DNA of 64,000 bases from Stictocephala bisonia (GCA_035578905.1 JAQJVL010000111.1:193865-257864), one strand, 5' to 3'; positions 1-13,210 are shown, counted from the first letter of the stretch. A program made the numbers and translations. The notes: generated from the letters alone by a model not told the origin.

Positions 1-2200
1 TTAATACTACCAACCAACATTTAGTTTTTATATATGTTTACTTAGTCGCTGTACTGACTGAGTGTAATCGGAATTAAAGGATTAGCTTTTACAAAAATGT
101 AAACAGCCAAATCCCCCCTTGACTGGTAAAAAGTGTAGCCGAGAACGCTAATTTAAAATAAAAAAAAAAATGTGTCATTAGTTCATTTATAAACTTGATA
201 ATATTTGAGTTATTATTTTAAAACGAGTTTATCACCACTAAACTTTGGAAAACTATATAAACTTATAGTTAATGCTAAATTTACCTTTTTAATGCTAAAT
301 TTAGTTGTTCTTAATGTTACAACGACTAGAATTATTTTGTAAGTTTTTTTCTAATATCGGTGATGAACAATAATTTTCAAAAACTTATATTTATTTACTC
401 TTATTATGATTGTAAGTTAGCATGTTTTAGTTTTTTATCTGTAATTTTTTAACGAAAAATTAATTTTTTCTTGTTTATAAGAACGCAAATAAGATGGCAA
501 AGAATTAATTCTCGTTTATACAATATTGCAACATAACCAATTAAACCTAAAGACCATAATACAATATAATATTCTAAAAATTTTTTAAATATGTTTGTTG
601 GCAAGTATTTTATTATTGTGTATTTCTGTTGTTTCGTGTTTATAATTTGTCGTTATATATTCTTAAATATCTATTTTAAACCTCACAGTCAATTTTTCTC
701 GTAGTGGAGGTTTTGTGTCATGGTTCAGGATGTTTTTTATAAATTCAAAAACATGGAGCTTCGTAGCTCTGGAAACATTATTTTATGCACTTGATGGGTT
801 TGGAAATCATGTGAAATTGCCTTAAAAAATAACCATGAAGAAACAATGTGTTCATAGATATAGTAATTCTTTCAATTTTTAGCCCATAAATCAGTTTATA
901 GTAACTTTTCTGTATTAACTTTGGTGTATACTTGTCCGTTTATTTCAGTTTAACAGAATATATGAGACTACGTTTATGAGGCGTCATCCTGAAATCCGTG
1001 ACAATTTCAGGCTAATCGTGATTGCCTTAAGAACACGCATGTACTGTATTTTTTAGATGAGTAGGCCTACTCTTATTTTATGATTTGTTTGTTTTAATAT
1101 GATTAGTATAAAAAACATTCACTATCAGTAGATATTATAAATAAATATTGTGATGTAAGTATGGTACTAAACACAAGGACCTTTTTATAGGACCTTTTAT
1201 GTTATATTTATAGGTTTTATAAATATAACATAATTTTAAAATTTTCATTTTCTTGAGTCAAACTTTCCGGAAATTAAATGTAGATCTAACTATGTAAAAT
1301 ATTATCATTGTCTTACAAACCTTGTAACTTTTGTAGAGTGTATTAACTCAATTAAATGTTCACTTAAAAATGTGATCTTTTTTCAAATTGATCCAAGTTC
1401 TGCATTGAAACGAAAATTAAAATACGAACTAATATATTACAATATTAAAATGTTTTGTATACTTTTATGACCTATCCGATCATAAGGGGTTTTTAATACT
1501 GGTTTATTCTCTATTATAATACATTTATATTATAAGTTACATTATTCCACAAAATTCACAAATCTACAGATGACAGTTAAAAGATAGCAATCTTCTCAAG
1601 TTAACGGTGTAGACAGTTACAAGTACTTTTATTTCAGCGGTCGTAAGCTAAACTATAGAACTATCCAAAAATAACCTTCAATTTTTTAAATAGCCATGGA
1701 TAAGTTGATTTATCCTTAATACAGTTTCAAATTAAGAAACTTTCAAAACAAGAAATCTACTAGTTATGACATATTAAAAACCCCATTATTATGTATCAAC
1801 ACAAAATGTTTTGTTAATACTAAAAACATGACATCTAATCAATGTTAATTTTACGTTGGTTTAGCACATACCAAGCCTCTCCGTTGATTTAGGTTAAGGT
1901 TTGTATTGCAAATTAACTCATTAGAAATTCGTGGTTTGTTGTGAAAGTAATAATAAAGTAAACCATCGTATAAAATATAACAAAATTATGGAAATCCTTT
2001 AGTGATATAAATGTTCATCACAAATATTATTTTTTATAAATTCAGTAAATATAATAATCAACAGATCGTTTTAAACCTAAAATAGTCTTTTTCGCTATTT
2101 GAAAATTTAATATTAAAAAAACTTGCAGTTTATAAGCTGCTACAGAAAATAGTTACACACTAAATATCAGTACTTACCCGCTATTCATGATATTTTAACG
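1..2200. other. AT-rich spacer, no gene seen
   Basis: No supportable coding region, RNA gene or repeat array was seen here on either strand. From about 257 onward it is matched almost base for base by 14968-16900. The first 256 bases have no counterpart in the window because the second copy starts at an assembly gap. Confidence 0.6.
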
Positions 2201-2218
2201 GGTGGTAATGATCCCATC

Positions 2219-2412
2219 CATACGCGTCCGGTGGTAATGACCCACCCACCCATCCATACACGTCCAGTGGTAAAGAGCCACCTGTCAATCCATACACGTC
2301 CAGTGGTAATGACCCACCCACCCATCCATACACGTCCAGAGGTAATGAGCTACCTGTCTATCCATACACGTCCAGTGTTAATGACCCACCCACCCATCCA
2401 TACACGTCCAGT
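2219..2412 (+). repeat. 36-bp minisatellite, six units
   Basis: Units of 36 bp contain GGTAATGACCCACCCACC followed by CATCCATACACGTCC. Two variants alternate, one with GACCCACCCACC and one with GAGCCACCTGTC. The counterpart at 16921 has four units, so the copies differ by 72 bp, one higher-order pair. The frame is open only because 36 is a multiple of three; I do not regard it as a gene. Confidence 0.9.
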
Positions 2413-2554
2413 ACGCGTATAGTAAAAATCTATCAATAATGAAAATGCCCAGTATAACATAGACTGTTGGTATTCAGAATGTTAGAAAGCGGGTATTTGG
2501 GAGACAAATAATCCAAGGAATTTCGCAGTTAATGAAGGTTATTGCATTATCTAT

Positions 2555-2705
2555 TCGGGCGACTCGCCCTGTTACGATTACGACAAACCAAAGTTACTCC
2601 CTTTGTGTTCCGTGCTAAGTTATATCGAGGAATGTGGGTTGAAGCATTCCTCGCTTTGTTTTCAGCAGCTATATTCGGTAATGACCAAACCTATTGTACA
2701 AGAGT
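2555..2705 (+). repeat. Dispersed repeat with a conserved segment
   Basis: A segment containing CCAAAGTTACTCCC and TTCCGTGCTAAGTTATAT is related to 51010-51130 in unrelated flanking DNA, so it is a dispersed repeat. The segment is GC-richer than its surroundings. A short open frame crosses it, but I recognise no domain. Confidence 0.5.
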
Positions 2706-2709
2706 AGTG

Positions 2710-4465
2710 TACATTTATGTAGTGGAGCGACACTCATTAGACAATAAACTGTTTAGTATGCATAGGAAAGATTTCGTATAGTTGTATATTCCTTTTACTA
2801 AGAACAGTAAAATCTATTGTGTTTTAAAAGTTATTTGTTGGCATCGAATTGTTCATGATTGGTAGAAACTCATGTCGTTAGTTTAGGGGTTCTTGACATC
2901 CGGTCCCCGTCCTGGTGGAGTTGGAAAATCAAACTTTGTTTGGATAACTTATATATTTTTACTATTTACGAGTAATAAACTCTATGTAACGTTTAACATT
3001 GTCATATTTATATTGTATTTTATAGTGTGTTTTATTTTTTTCTAATTGAGTTGTGTTATAGTTTTTAAGATAAGTCAATAAGCATGTGGTTTTGTAATGT
3101 TTTCTTGAATTATTATGAGCTAAGAAAAATAAAATGTTGTAGTTGTAGATGTACTGTATGCTAAGGTAGTAAGTATCACCTGAAGTCGACAGGAGTGTTT
3201 ATATCTGTCGAAACGTTGCGTTTGTTGCTTGATACACTTGAAGCATTGGAAATCTCAAATCGTTTTCTACCATTCAGTACACTTATACATTGGAGTACTT
3301 TTTTCTAGTTTAATAGTCTCATGGACTATAAACACCAGCAAGTTTACTGTTTGATGAAGCCAACAAGTTTAGAGTGAGTTAGCTAGCTAGTCCTCAACAG
3401 TTTCTGAAACAGGTTTGGCTTAGCACGCTCAAACGGTTATTTAAATGGGTGAGATGATCGATAGCAGTGATTCAATTATGTATTAATTCTAGCGAACAAG
3501 ATTCCTCGCCCGATTACGAATGTTTTTGATCAAAATTCCAATTACCGTTTCTGTTCATACGTATTAATTAATCAACACAGTGATTTGATTGGAATCTTGG
3601 TTTTTTTATATTTCTAAATTTTCAACAGTAACGTTTTGTTGAAATTTACAGTATTGCTTTGTGTTTTTATAGTTAATAATTTTTTTATAAGCAGTATTAC
3701 TGGACCAGTTTTAGTAAGCTCAATTGTGTGAATTGTAAGCTCTTCACTAAACAACACTAAACAAATGATACTTAGTACGAACGTTATTTAACACATGAGA
3801 GCTAGGAACTTTTTTTATGTCGACTTACATATTGGTTTGAATGCGTTATCGTTTGCTATTTCCAAAACAATCCCAATTAAGAATTTGAAACCAACAAAGA
3901 GTTTTTCAAACCATAATAATGAAATTATGTTTAATGTTCGACAAAATAATTATATTTATTATCAATTAAAATGTTAACATGTAAGACTGATGTGAGAATC
4001 AACTTTCTTAAGTCGCAATTGTATTTGTACAAGCCTCTCAGTGAACCATTGATTTTTTAATTTACAGAACTATTCAAAAGGAGAAATTAAACTAAATGTT
4101 CAATTGAATGAGATGAAATGTTCAATACCACCTCTGTAAAGATGACAAGTGAAGGACTGTCCCAGGCAATCTGTATCTTCATTGATGTTTATAAGAATGT
4201 TTATAAGAACGTATATATTTTATAACAACAACCTTAGCAAACATGATGATCTTATTACTTGAGTTCAAATTAGTAGCAAGGTGGGTTTACCTCCAACAAA
4301 CTGTTACAAAATAACTGTTACATTAGCAACTACAGCCAATGTTTTCTACTGGTTGTACAACCATCGACAAACTCTAGGATATCTCATTCTGTCCCAAAGC
4401 TCCCTGCTTCTTACTTATTACTCTGTGATCACTGTCAACAATAAGCAGATTATAGGGTTTGAATT
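2710..4465. other. AT-rich spacer
   Basis: Apart from a degenerate ribozyme-like site at 3180-3217 there is no feature I can support. Its counterpart is about 17350-19170, which carries an extra low-complexity A/T-rich insertion near 18604-18660. Confidence 0.5.
3180..3217 (+). ncRNA. Degenerate hammerhead-like site
   Basis: CTGAAGT, one extra base, a GACAG/CTGTC stem with a 12-base loop, GAA, then ACGT and T. The layout matches the better copies elsewhere, but A9 of the core is T, so it is probably inactive. Confidence 0.35.
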
Positions 4466-4560
4466 ACGAGTCATGAATGAATGAATGTCTTTATTTAAAG
4501 GCGGAGTTAGGACTACGAAGTCCTCTCTTCCACTCAACCTTGAGTCATGGTGTATGCAGG
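4466..4560 (-). mobile_element. Possible LINE 3' tail fragment
   Basis: A GAAT-type simple repeat followed by GTCTTTATTTAAAGGCGGAG reads, on the minus strand, like the simple-repeat tail and 3' end of a non-LTR element. Related wording (a GGACT...GAAGT core next to TTTATT) occurs near 43726 and 55118. No coding part is attached. Confidence 0.35.
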
Positions 4561-5830
4561 AGAATTGGGTGCTGTATTCCTTGGTTTAGCTTTGAACAGA
4601 AGCTACAGAAATATATTTTTCATGTAAAATTATATCTTAGATAGATTTCGTAAGGTCTCCTTATGCAATTTTGTATGTAATCAATCATACATTTTAACGC
4701 ACTAAAACTAATAAAAGCTCTAATTTTCAATTAAATTAAATAAAAAAGTAAATAATTTAAACTAATTGATAGTAATATTGTTGTACTTAGATACAGATGA
4801 CTTGAATCTGTTTTGTGATATTTATGAATTATAATGACGAAACTGAATGAATTAATTTTAAATTATGAAGTATGAAACTATAGAATTACTTAATGTATAT
4901 CAAATATAATAAATTGGAAAATAACATATTATATTTACATTGGTATCCTTTAAACGTACTGTATGTGACCATTGTATCGAAGAACCTTATGAAATGGCAC
5001 GGAAAATAATAACACTGGCTCTTAGTTGCTTCATGTAAGTTGTATGGGTATTTGCCTTTTTAAGGAATATGCTACGTATATGAAATGTGGCAATAAATAG
5101 ACTTTCAATTTTATACAGTCATAATTATCGTAGATGACGTCTGGAATTCACCTTAAAATAAAAACTACACTTTTTTGTAGTAATTGCTAAGAATATCAAC
5201 GAATTTTATAAATGCTTTTTCGTAAGTACAAAAAGATATATAAAAGGCTAATAAACACTGCAAAAGCCTACACACTTAACAAATACCTAAAGAACACCAA
5301 AATAATTTTAAAATTTGCATGGAAAATTACTATAAACCCCGTGCGTGTAAGCAATTTAAAAAAGCTCCATTTATGTTAATGAAATGTAAGTAAATAGCAC
5401 TATTGTAAGAGCCTTAAAAATAGCTGTGGAATGTAACGGTTTTTTCTGCTCCGTAGCCGCTCGGAGCAAGGCAACGGAATTAAAGATATCGTAAATATTT
5501 CGAGTCCACTTCCATCCTTTGTATTATTTTAGTGATGAAATCTGAACTGAAAAGCATTATTCTAAAAGGTTCATAAAATGTTTCTGAGAATACTATTCGC
5601 ATAACAATAAATTTCATAAAATATTTCTGAATAGTAAGATAGATTCTATGACCGAAATCGTCAATAAATCGTTTCAATCGGTGAATACCTGCAAGCAGAT
5701 AGCTTGAGGTGTTTATATTCAGAGTTTGCCTTGATAAAAATTTATTTTAGTATATTTTAACTTATACGACCTTTATGATTAGAAATTAATGGAAATAAAT
5801 ATACGGTGATTAAGCTGTACAATCCCGATA
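4560..5830. other. AT-rich spacer
   Basis: No gene seen. At about 4612-4767 the sequence differs completely from the other copy, which carries a minisatellite block there (24873-25124). Confidence 0.5.
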
Positions 5831-5833
5831 AAC

Positions 5834-5865
5834 GACGCGTTTCGTCAACACAGTGACATCTTCAG
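5834..5865 (-). ncRNA. Hammerhead-like ribozyme motif
   Basis: Read on the minus strand: CTGAAGA, extra T, stem GTCA/TGAC, GAA, palindrome ACGCGT, then C as the expected cleavage base. The conserved core bases CUGANGA and GAA are intact. Stem I pairing between flanks is poor, so activity is doubtful. Confidence 0.5.
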
Positions 5866-6899
5866 CCATCTATTAAGGAAATTTTCGAATATTAATATAA
5901 AATAGTTATTGCACACAATATGAATAAACTAGTAAACACAATTAATTTTCGTTGTCAAGGTTTTTCGTTTATTTCGTTCCAGTAGTAGGAAATGAACTCC
6001 AATTTTTAATAGTTGAGTATAAATATCAACACTTTATGTATTATTAGATTAAGTGCCTAAAAGCTTGTGAAAGGGTTGCACATATCATTAATATAGTGGG
6101 TTTGCAACCAACCCTAATTCAATCTCAGTTCATTCTGTTACTCTTTGTTAACACAACAACGTTAGGGGCTTTTGTCAAACATGATGGAAATAACATATTA
6201 TACGAACTACATTAATAAACCAATATTCGGCCACAGAGTAACAATTTCGTGTGAAATTATACATTTTAAGCCTTAAATGAAATTAGTATGTGTTTTGTTA
6301 TAATTAATTATATTGATATTTGTCGGAGGGAATGTGGCCTTTATTAAACAACTTTTATCAAATTAATCAGTAGAAAAGCATGTATAATTCAGGATGTAAT
6401 GTTAAAGGGATTAATTATAGCCTTGCCAGGTAATACCAAGTAAATAATATAATATCTTGGCAAGAGGAGAAATACGTACTGTGAATATCTCATAAATCTA
6501 TAAGAATACTATCTATTATGGATATATTATGTAGTTGAATTTCATACAAGAAGTAGTCTGTTATTTTGTTGAAAAACTACTTAATTGTTACTTTGTTAAA
6601 TAAAATATAAAGTAAAAATCCATGTAACACTAACATTTAAGTTCAATTAAAAATAGATATTAAATTCTCAAGTAATAATCGCTTTCAATTCAAGTTCAAA
6701 AATGTAAACATACAATTTCCATAGTTTAGTTTATTGTGAAATAATCATTTGATTCATCAATTAAAAAATAAATTTAAAAAATTGCGTTCTCGTAATACAC
6801 ATCTTTTAATAATTATTTATTTAATGCAAAATTTGAAAAATTTTACCAGTTTTCGTCCAACATTTGTAATAATTCTTGGAAAAGATCGAATTATGGGAA

Positions 6900-7960
6900 T
6901 TTGGATTCCTAATGAAACCAGCGCTGGCCTATGTTGATAGTGGGGAAAAGCACAAGAACTTTCCTAATTTGTTTTGGGCTTGATGATCGTTCACATGAGC
7001 AGAACCTTAAGTCGGGAGAGTAATTCTTAACGCCAACGAGCTGAATAAAAAGTGGTTGAATCTTTAGCATCAAAGATCAGGAAAATGTCGTTCATTTCAG
7101 CCCAGTCAGCAAGCTTTCTGCCATTCTCATCGTCGGTGTTGAAGTCCCGACAACAGTGTCGACTGTTGAAGTCCCCCACATAGAAGACAGGGTGTTCAAA
7201 ACTTTACAAAATCCTATCGTCAGGCCACTGGATGCTTATAAACATTTACTATTGTAGTTTCTGACACTTGGATTGCCAAGACAAAGATGTCACCATCAGA
7301 GCTCTTATGGGTAATTGACACATTGTCCATGGCATTCTTTACATAAGTTGCAATATGTAAAGAACATCATTGCACATGAATAGGTGGGCGTGTGGGTCAA
7401 TACCACTGTACATCTATGGGGGGGCGGGTGGGTCAACATCATTGCACATGAATAGGTGGGCGTGTGGGTCAATACCACTGTACATCTATGGGTGGCGGGT
7501 GGGTCAATACCACTCTAAATGTATGGGTGGGAGGGTGGGTGAACATTGTACATGAATAGGTGGGCGTGTGGGTCAATACCACTGTACATGTGTGGGTGGG
7601 TGGGTGGGTATTGGTTCAATTGGGCATACACACTATGCCCAATTGAATTGACAAGTCTGTATCCAGGAATATTGCCTCTTGCACTATTGTTATCTTCGAT
7701 ATTCGTCTCTTTGAGTGGAAGGATATCTACATTGTTTTCATGAAGAACCCTACTGATGCACTCACTCTTCGCCTTGCTTAAACCCTCAGCGTTAAAATGG
7801 ACTACATTTAAATAGAACCTATTGTTTTAAAATGAGCTTGGTCATCAAAAGGGCCTTTTTTATTTTGTGTGGCAGCCGCCATAGCTGGGAGATCACAAAT
7901 TTGTGACAGTCCAGCTATCAGTTTTATTGCTCGTTTAGAACTACCCAGGGGATACGTACA
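6900..7960 (-). pseudogene. Broken non-LTR retrotransposon endonuclease fragment
   Basis: The minus strand encodes pieces of an apurinic-type endonuclease domain. From 5' to 3' these are a stretch resembling the domain start (VHFNAE...SKAKSECISRVL), then NIPGYRLVNSIGH, YVKNA, KSSDGDIFVLAIQVSE, and the catalytic GDFNSHHSQ region. Frames change between the pieces and no reverse transcriptase follows. This copy is split at 7344-7626 by a minisatellite insertion that the other copy lacks. It is a decayed fragment with no expected function. Confidence 0.65.
7344..7626. repeat. 36-bp minisatellite insertion with hairpin junctions
   Basis: About six units of roughly 36 bp built on GTGGGTCAATACCACTGTAC, the reverse complement of the theme seen at 2219. 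The block is absent from the other copy (near 30590). The left junction forms TTCTTTACAT...ATGTAAAGAA and the right junction CAATTGGGCATA...TATGCCCAATTG. Target bases are thus repeated in inverted form at both edges. Confidence 0.8.
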
Positions 7961-9012
7961 GCTTTAAAGGTTTGCTGTGGACGTGAACAAATTCAAATTC
8001 TCACTATCTATCTAACAAACAAAACTCATCTAAGAGTAACTAAGGACAAAATTATTAAAAACTTTAAGCGATCTTGACCATTGTCTTTGTTCCAAACATT
8101 TGTTGTTCCTATTCAACATTTATTTATATATATTTTTTATATATTTTATATTTTTAGTGCTGTGGTATATGGATAGACTGATTCGAATGAATCGTCGTAG
8201 ATTAGCCAGAGCAAACACTGGTTATCTCTGTAATGTCTTATTTCAACAATGTCTTTTTTACATAGTAAAAATTACGTACATTACATTCAGCTAGACCTAG
8301 TGAATTTGAGACGACGGTGACCCTAGGTTCGCCATGTAGCTTTGAGGAACGTTCCAGAGCACTCACAATATTAAGCCAACTTACGACACAAAACATTGAC
8401 AATTTAACACACTTTTGGATAAATTTAATACTTTTGCTAGTCAATAATCTGTTAGGTGCATTGGTGATTGATAACGTTTTCATGTTTTGTATTGCATATT
8501 GTGCTGAATATTTGTTATATTTGTCATACTTATGTATATATGTGATAGTTTATAAGAAGACATGAATTTCTTTTGAATCTACCGTAATCTATGAGCAAGT
8601 TTTTCCAAGGGTTTTCTTACATTAATAAGGGGTAATTGAAAACAACATTGAGTTTTAATATATGTTAAGTAAATAACAGCTGAAGACGAAGAATTAATAT
8701 ACCTGTCGGAATGTTGTGTTTGTTACATATGAACCCAAGAATATATTATCTTGTAGCTTTGAATATCTCCAACAAATTTATCAATCATGATAATTTCATT
8801 GTTTGTTTTTGGTAGACCTTTAGTAAATTATTAATATTCCATGCAGTCAAATTAATCACCATTTTACATTTGTTTTATTACCAAACTTTCAAATATGGAT
8901 AACTAGTAAATAACATAACAAATCATTGTTATATTTAATAAATTTATTTTTATGTAAAACTGTTACAACAACCTAAAAGCACAACATTTGCTGTCGAAAA
9001 TTGCTTTCACAT
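7960..9012. other. AT-rich spacer with a conserved short frame
   Basis: Contains a GC-richer patch at 8300-8400, open on both strands and nearly identical in the other copy at 31790-31900, with no recognised domain. A very degenerate ribozyme-like string starts with CTGAAGA at 8680, but its stem is lost. Confidence 0.4.
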
Positions 9013-9438
9013 AAAGGGTGGAAAAAATATGGAAATGCGTTCACAACTTTTGTATGACTTCATTTGTAAAAGTGAAATCTTGTACCATCAAAGAACATAC
9101 TTTTTGACGCCATTAGCGACATTTCATCTTTTCAGGGGGATGGCCCACGAGTAGTTGAACTAAAATCTTCAATGTAAGCCACCTAGGCTTGGTATCAAAT
9201 GAAAGTTCTATTCAGACTTCGAAAGGTTAATCTTTTCCAGAGTACTGGCCATTTAAACTTCAAAATAACTAATTTTAACAATATTATTTGTCCACTATTT
9301 AAGTAAATTTTTCTGATCAAAAATTATACTTCCTGGGACATAATTATTTAAAAAAATTAAATTGACAAATTATCTATGGAAAAATGTAAACTTGTTGTGA
9401 AAGTTTCCATATTTTTTAACCTTTATATATGCACCCTG
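9012..9438. mobile_element. Decayed MITE with CAGGGTG ends
   Basis: The left end reads AGGGTGGAAAAAATATGGAAA and the right end is its approximate inverse ending in CACCCTG followed by TA. The ends resemble mariner/Tc1-type non-autonomous elements. No transposase is present. The counterpart is 32497-32954. Confidence 0.5.
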
Positions 9439-9464
9439 TATATATAACATATAATTAAAAAAGG

Positions 9465-9465
<1 letters not shown>

Positions 9466-9508
<43 letters not shown>
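9466..9508. repeat. (TA)n microsatellite
   Basis: Pure TA run. The counterpart near 32986-33002 is much shorter. Confidence 0.95.
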
Positions 9509-9510
<2 letters not shown>

Positions 9511-9534
9511 ATTAAAAAAAGAAAACTAAGCTAT

Positions 9535-9690
9535 GGCTGCTATGGCTGCACCTACCTCGACTGAGGGATGCAAGCAAAGGTGTGGGTGACTGCTCCGGTC
9601 ACACGCCCAAATTGGACCTGTTCGCTTGCCACCCACCCCTTCAAAACTACATGCCAGGATTGAGCAAAACTCAAGCTTGTGGTAAACCAA
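9535..9690. repeat. GC-richer unidentified segment
   Basis: A patch clearly richer in G and C than its surroundings, including CCTCGACTGAGGGATGCAAG and GCTCCGGTCACACGCCC. The same patch is at 33165-33300. I recognise no coding, tRNA or SINE structure in it. Confidence 0.35.
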
Positions 9691-12600
9691 TTTTATCCAA
9701 TGTGATTATCACGATATTACAATGTTTTTACTTGTACTAATATAAACATAAACCAATTGTACCACACAATTTCAAATACACTTAATTTTTATTTCTCGCC
9801 TCAGAATTATTTAGTACAGTAAATGAAACACAAAAACAATTCTTAAACTTACTTAGATGTTAGATTTTTCTTATAATTGGTAAGGGAAGTAATTCTTCAC
9901 GAAAAAAAGGAACAATTTTAAAACGAACGGAATTGTATGTTTTTGGAATGTGATTGTATTATAACAAGTCAACCCCAAGAGAGTTCAGAATCGATATACA
10001 AGGTTACCCTCTAACCTAGAAGTGTTGTTACTATAACCTTGTTAAATAGTCTTGTAATGATGTTAAATGTGTCTGTCGTAAATGTAAATGTTGGTGGAAT
10101 TTTGTTCACATTAAACATTTACCGCAGTTAGGTTATGACAACTTTATGTTTGTCATAAAAAAATCATTTATGTTATTGTAATGACGTTTTAAATGAAATC
10201 ACATCCTTCGACAAGGGATTTATTATTTTATTTTTGGTCTTCAAAACAAAAGCTACGAAAGATTGTTTTTGTTTTGTGTACAACAAAACAGCTACACTTT
10301 AACCCTTTATATTGGACTTTGACAACTATGTACAGTACAAACTGAGTGTTAAAATATATTTAATTTATAAAAGTGTACAAAACTATCTCAATTTGGTTGA
10401 TCACTTCTTTTAATAAGATCTGACTTACCTATTTACCACTGCTTATATTTACGTATCACGTATGATTCTGCAAGTTATAAAGTTTTTCATCGTTCTATAT
10501 GACGAGTACTATCAACAGACTACTTCTATGACAGTCTACAGTTTTTTTACTCATATTAATGTATCATATAATTTTTCCAAGGCGTAAAACACTAAAAATC
10601 TGTCTAAATGTTTGTACGTTTTCAATGTCTACATGTAGAATCCCCAGTGAAGGAGGACAGCAAAGGAAAGGGTAGCAGAGACAGTAACTTGAGCTAAGTT
10701 GGCTTAACAAAACGGGCTTTCAATTAGTTAACTATAGAAACGAGTCATTAGCAGCTCATTACTCATTAATTGGCTAAAATTGGACAAAAGTTAGATTCAG
10801 TATTATTTACGTGAACTAACTATTACTGCGCAACTTACTGTACACTTATGTAAATACATAAACATTTGTAGTACAATACATACAAACGACGTAACATAGG
10901 TGTACTTCACCATAATGGTGCTGGTAATAAAAGTGATACATATTGGAAAAGGGCACCTAAACAGAAGTCAAAATTAATATACTTTTTTAAAATGTTCATC
11001 CATTGATTTTGAAATATAAATTCATAAATATTAATTGATAATTTCATATAAAAATTCAAAATTTTAAGATGATAAATTAAGAGTTGAGAATCAATTTAAT
11101 TAATAAAATTGAATATGGCATAATATAAAAACAATAAACCATAGTTAGTGTAAAATGAAAATTCAGTACAATACGGGAAAGATAAACCAATAATCACAAA
11201 ATAAAAATTATCATAGAGAGAGCAAAAGGAGAGTGTAGAGAGATTGTAAATAAAACATTAAAAAGTACAACAATTAAACATAAAATACACTCTACAAAAC
11301 AAAACTTAGGAACCATTAAATAACATAATGTAGCAGTTTTAATTCAAAAGCTATATCCAGTTGCCAAACTACTCAATCTACACAAGAGGAACGTACCAGA
11401 CAAATTAAAAAAAAATTGAACATAAACCCCTACACTGAAAATTAAGAATTCAAAAAAATAAAAACTATCAAATATTTAATCACCAAACAGAAGTGAGAAA
11501 CAATTTTACATACCTTGAAAGGCCTAAGAATATAGACTATAAAAAACCAACCTGGTAAAAAAGGGATGATGTGGATGAACTTAACCAAGGTAAAAAAATA
11601 CGACTAAAAAAAAACGAAGAAATTAATTTTTCCTAATTAAAATTGAGGTAATTTCTTAGCAATGTTGTTAACACAGTCCACTATTAAAGAGTGAGTGAGA
11701 ATAATCGGACGTGCAGTTATACAATGACTGATTCATGATCAGTTCTGGATGTGTCTAATTCGGCAGTTTTAAAAGCCTGCATTAAAGCTTCAGTGTCTCA
11801 AATATCATTTTACAGGTTATATCAGATACAAAAGAATATGAAAAACGTACATTTATTATATGATAGTAACAAAAAAAGGTAATGAAAACACCCCATTTTG
11901 GTTTCATACAATTATTAGACATAATTAAATTTATTTTTCTCATTATTTTATTTTATGAAGTTTTATGTAAGAGAAGTCCTAATTACTTTTACTCAACCAA
12001 ACGCTATACAAAATATTTCATTTATTATGTTAATTGCGTTTAATCACATTATCGATTGAAAATTTTCAACCATATGAAATAGAACAACAAAATGAACAAC
12101 AAAACAACAACAACAAAACAGTAACGACACCACCCTATCTTTCTGTAATTAACATAATGTATTTTATTGATTCGTATAGTTAAATACTATCAATTAATCT
12201 CAGAAGTAATTTTTATAACATAATTTTAATGTCAAATTTCCTGTTTTTTGCTGGCAATGTTAAGTTGTGTACATCTATCCAAATGTACAATCTCAAACGT
12301 AAGTCTGTTGGGCTTTCTTTATACTCTGTGAATTTGCTTCTGGAATTTGAAATTGAATTTGAAGTCAAATAAATGTTAGTCTATGGTTTCAGGGTACTTA
12401 TAAATTAATATGTATTTGACCCACAAGTCAAACATTATCAACTTCTGTCACGTACGATCGATTCACGTAGAGAATAATGTATCGGTTTGTGTGTCAATAT
12501 TTATCTCAAGATTAGTATCAAACCACTCATTTTATACAATGTGCGTGACTTCACCATCATTCGATCGTCAAATTTACACAAACATTCATTACCTGTAATA

Positions 12601-13080
12601 TTTACGCAAAGTTTTACCTGGCCAAATCGCGTGAGATAAAATTATCCTCTATGTGCACTTCGGGTCTCTCAATTATGTATCATGATGATGTACTACGTAG
12701 GAATAGACGCAGTAGACTTTTAAATTATTATAATATTTGACGATTTATGTAGATAAAAAACGATTTTTACATCTGTTACATCCAATTGGAGAAAAATAGT
12801 GGAAATAAAAAATGTATTGACTCGTCATAGAATAGAAACTTGGAAAACTTTAAACTTGAATATATGTTTTTTTTACTCAACTAAAAACTAATTTATTTCA
12901 TAATATGGGAAAATGTTTATAGTTATAGCAAAAATTATGTTTATAGTTATTGAGTTATAAATAGTTAGATTGAAGTGTCAAATCTAATTACTTTAAGGCA
13001 ATTATAACTAACTTTAATAAATAGATTGTATAGTAATAATACAGTATTGAAAAGCTGGGACAATTTATTAAAAATAATTA
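9690..13080. other. AT-rich spacer, no gene seen
   Basis: No coding region or RNA gene recognised. Between about 10980 and 12140 the sequence is strongly A-rich and diverges from the other copy (34570-35830) more than its flanks do, with many small indels. Confidence 0.5.
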
Positions 13081-13177
13081 ATTATCAAAATACTTGTAAA
13101 TTTAAGATGGAGTTGATATTGGTATTCTTCGTTGTTAATAAATTTTCACAAAATCACCAATAAATAATACTTTTTTC

Positions 13178-13210
13178 GAGGCCTTTCGCCAGCAAAGCTG
13201 GCATCATCAG
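13178..13210 (-). ncRNA. Hammerhead-like ribozyme motif, fold-back B left arm
   Basis: On the minus strand: CTGATGA, extra T, perfect 6-bp stem GCCAGC/GCTGGC with a TTT loop, GAA, palindrome AGGCCT, then C. All conserved core positions are intact. Pairing of the outer flanks (stem I) is weak. Confidence 0.55.

Noticed and set aside
8238..8565. 81- and 82-codon frames on opposite strands, repeated at 31727-32039
   Set aside because: They are preserved between the copies only because the whole block is. There is no domain, and the second copy has an indel that changes one end.
8680..8715. Another ribozyme copy starting CTGAAGA
   Set aside because: The stem II strands no longer pair and GAA is altered to GGAA, so the site does not support a call.
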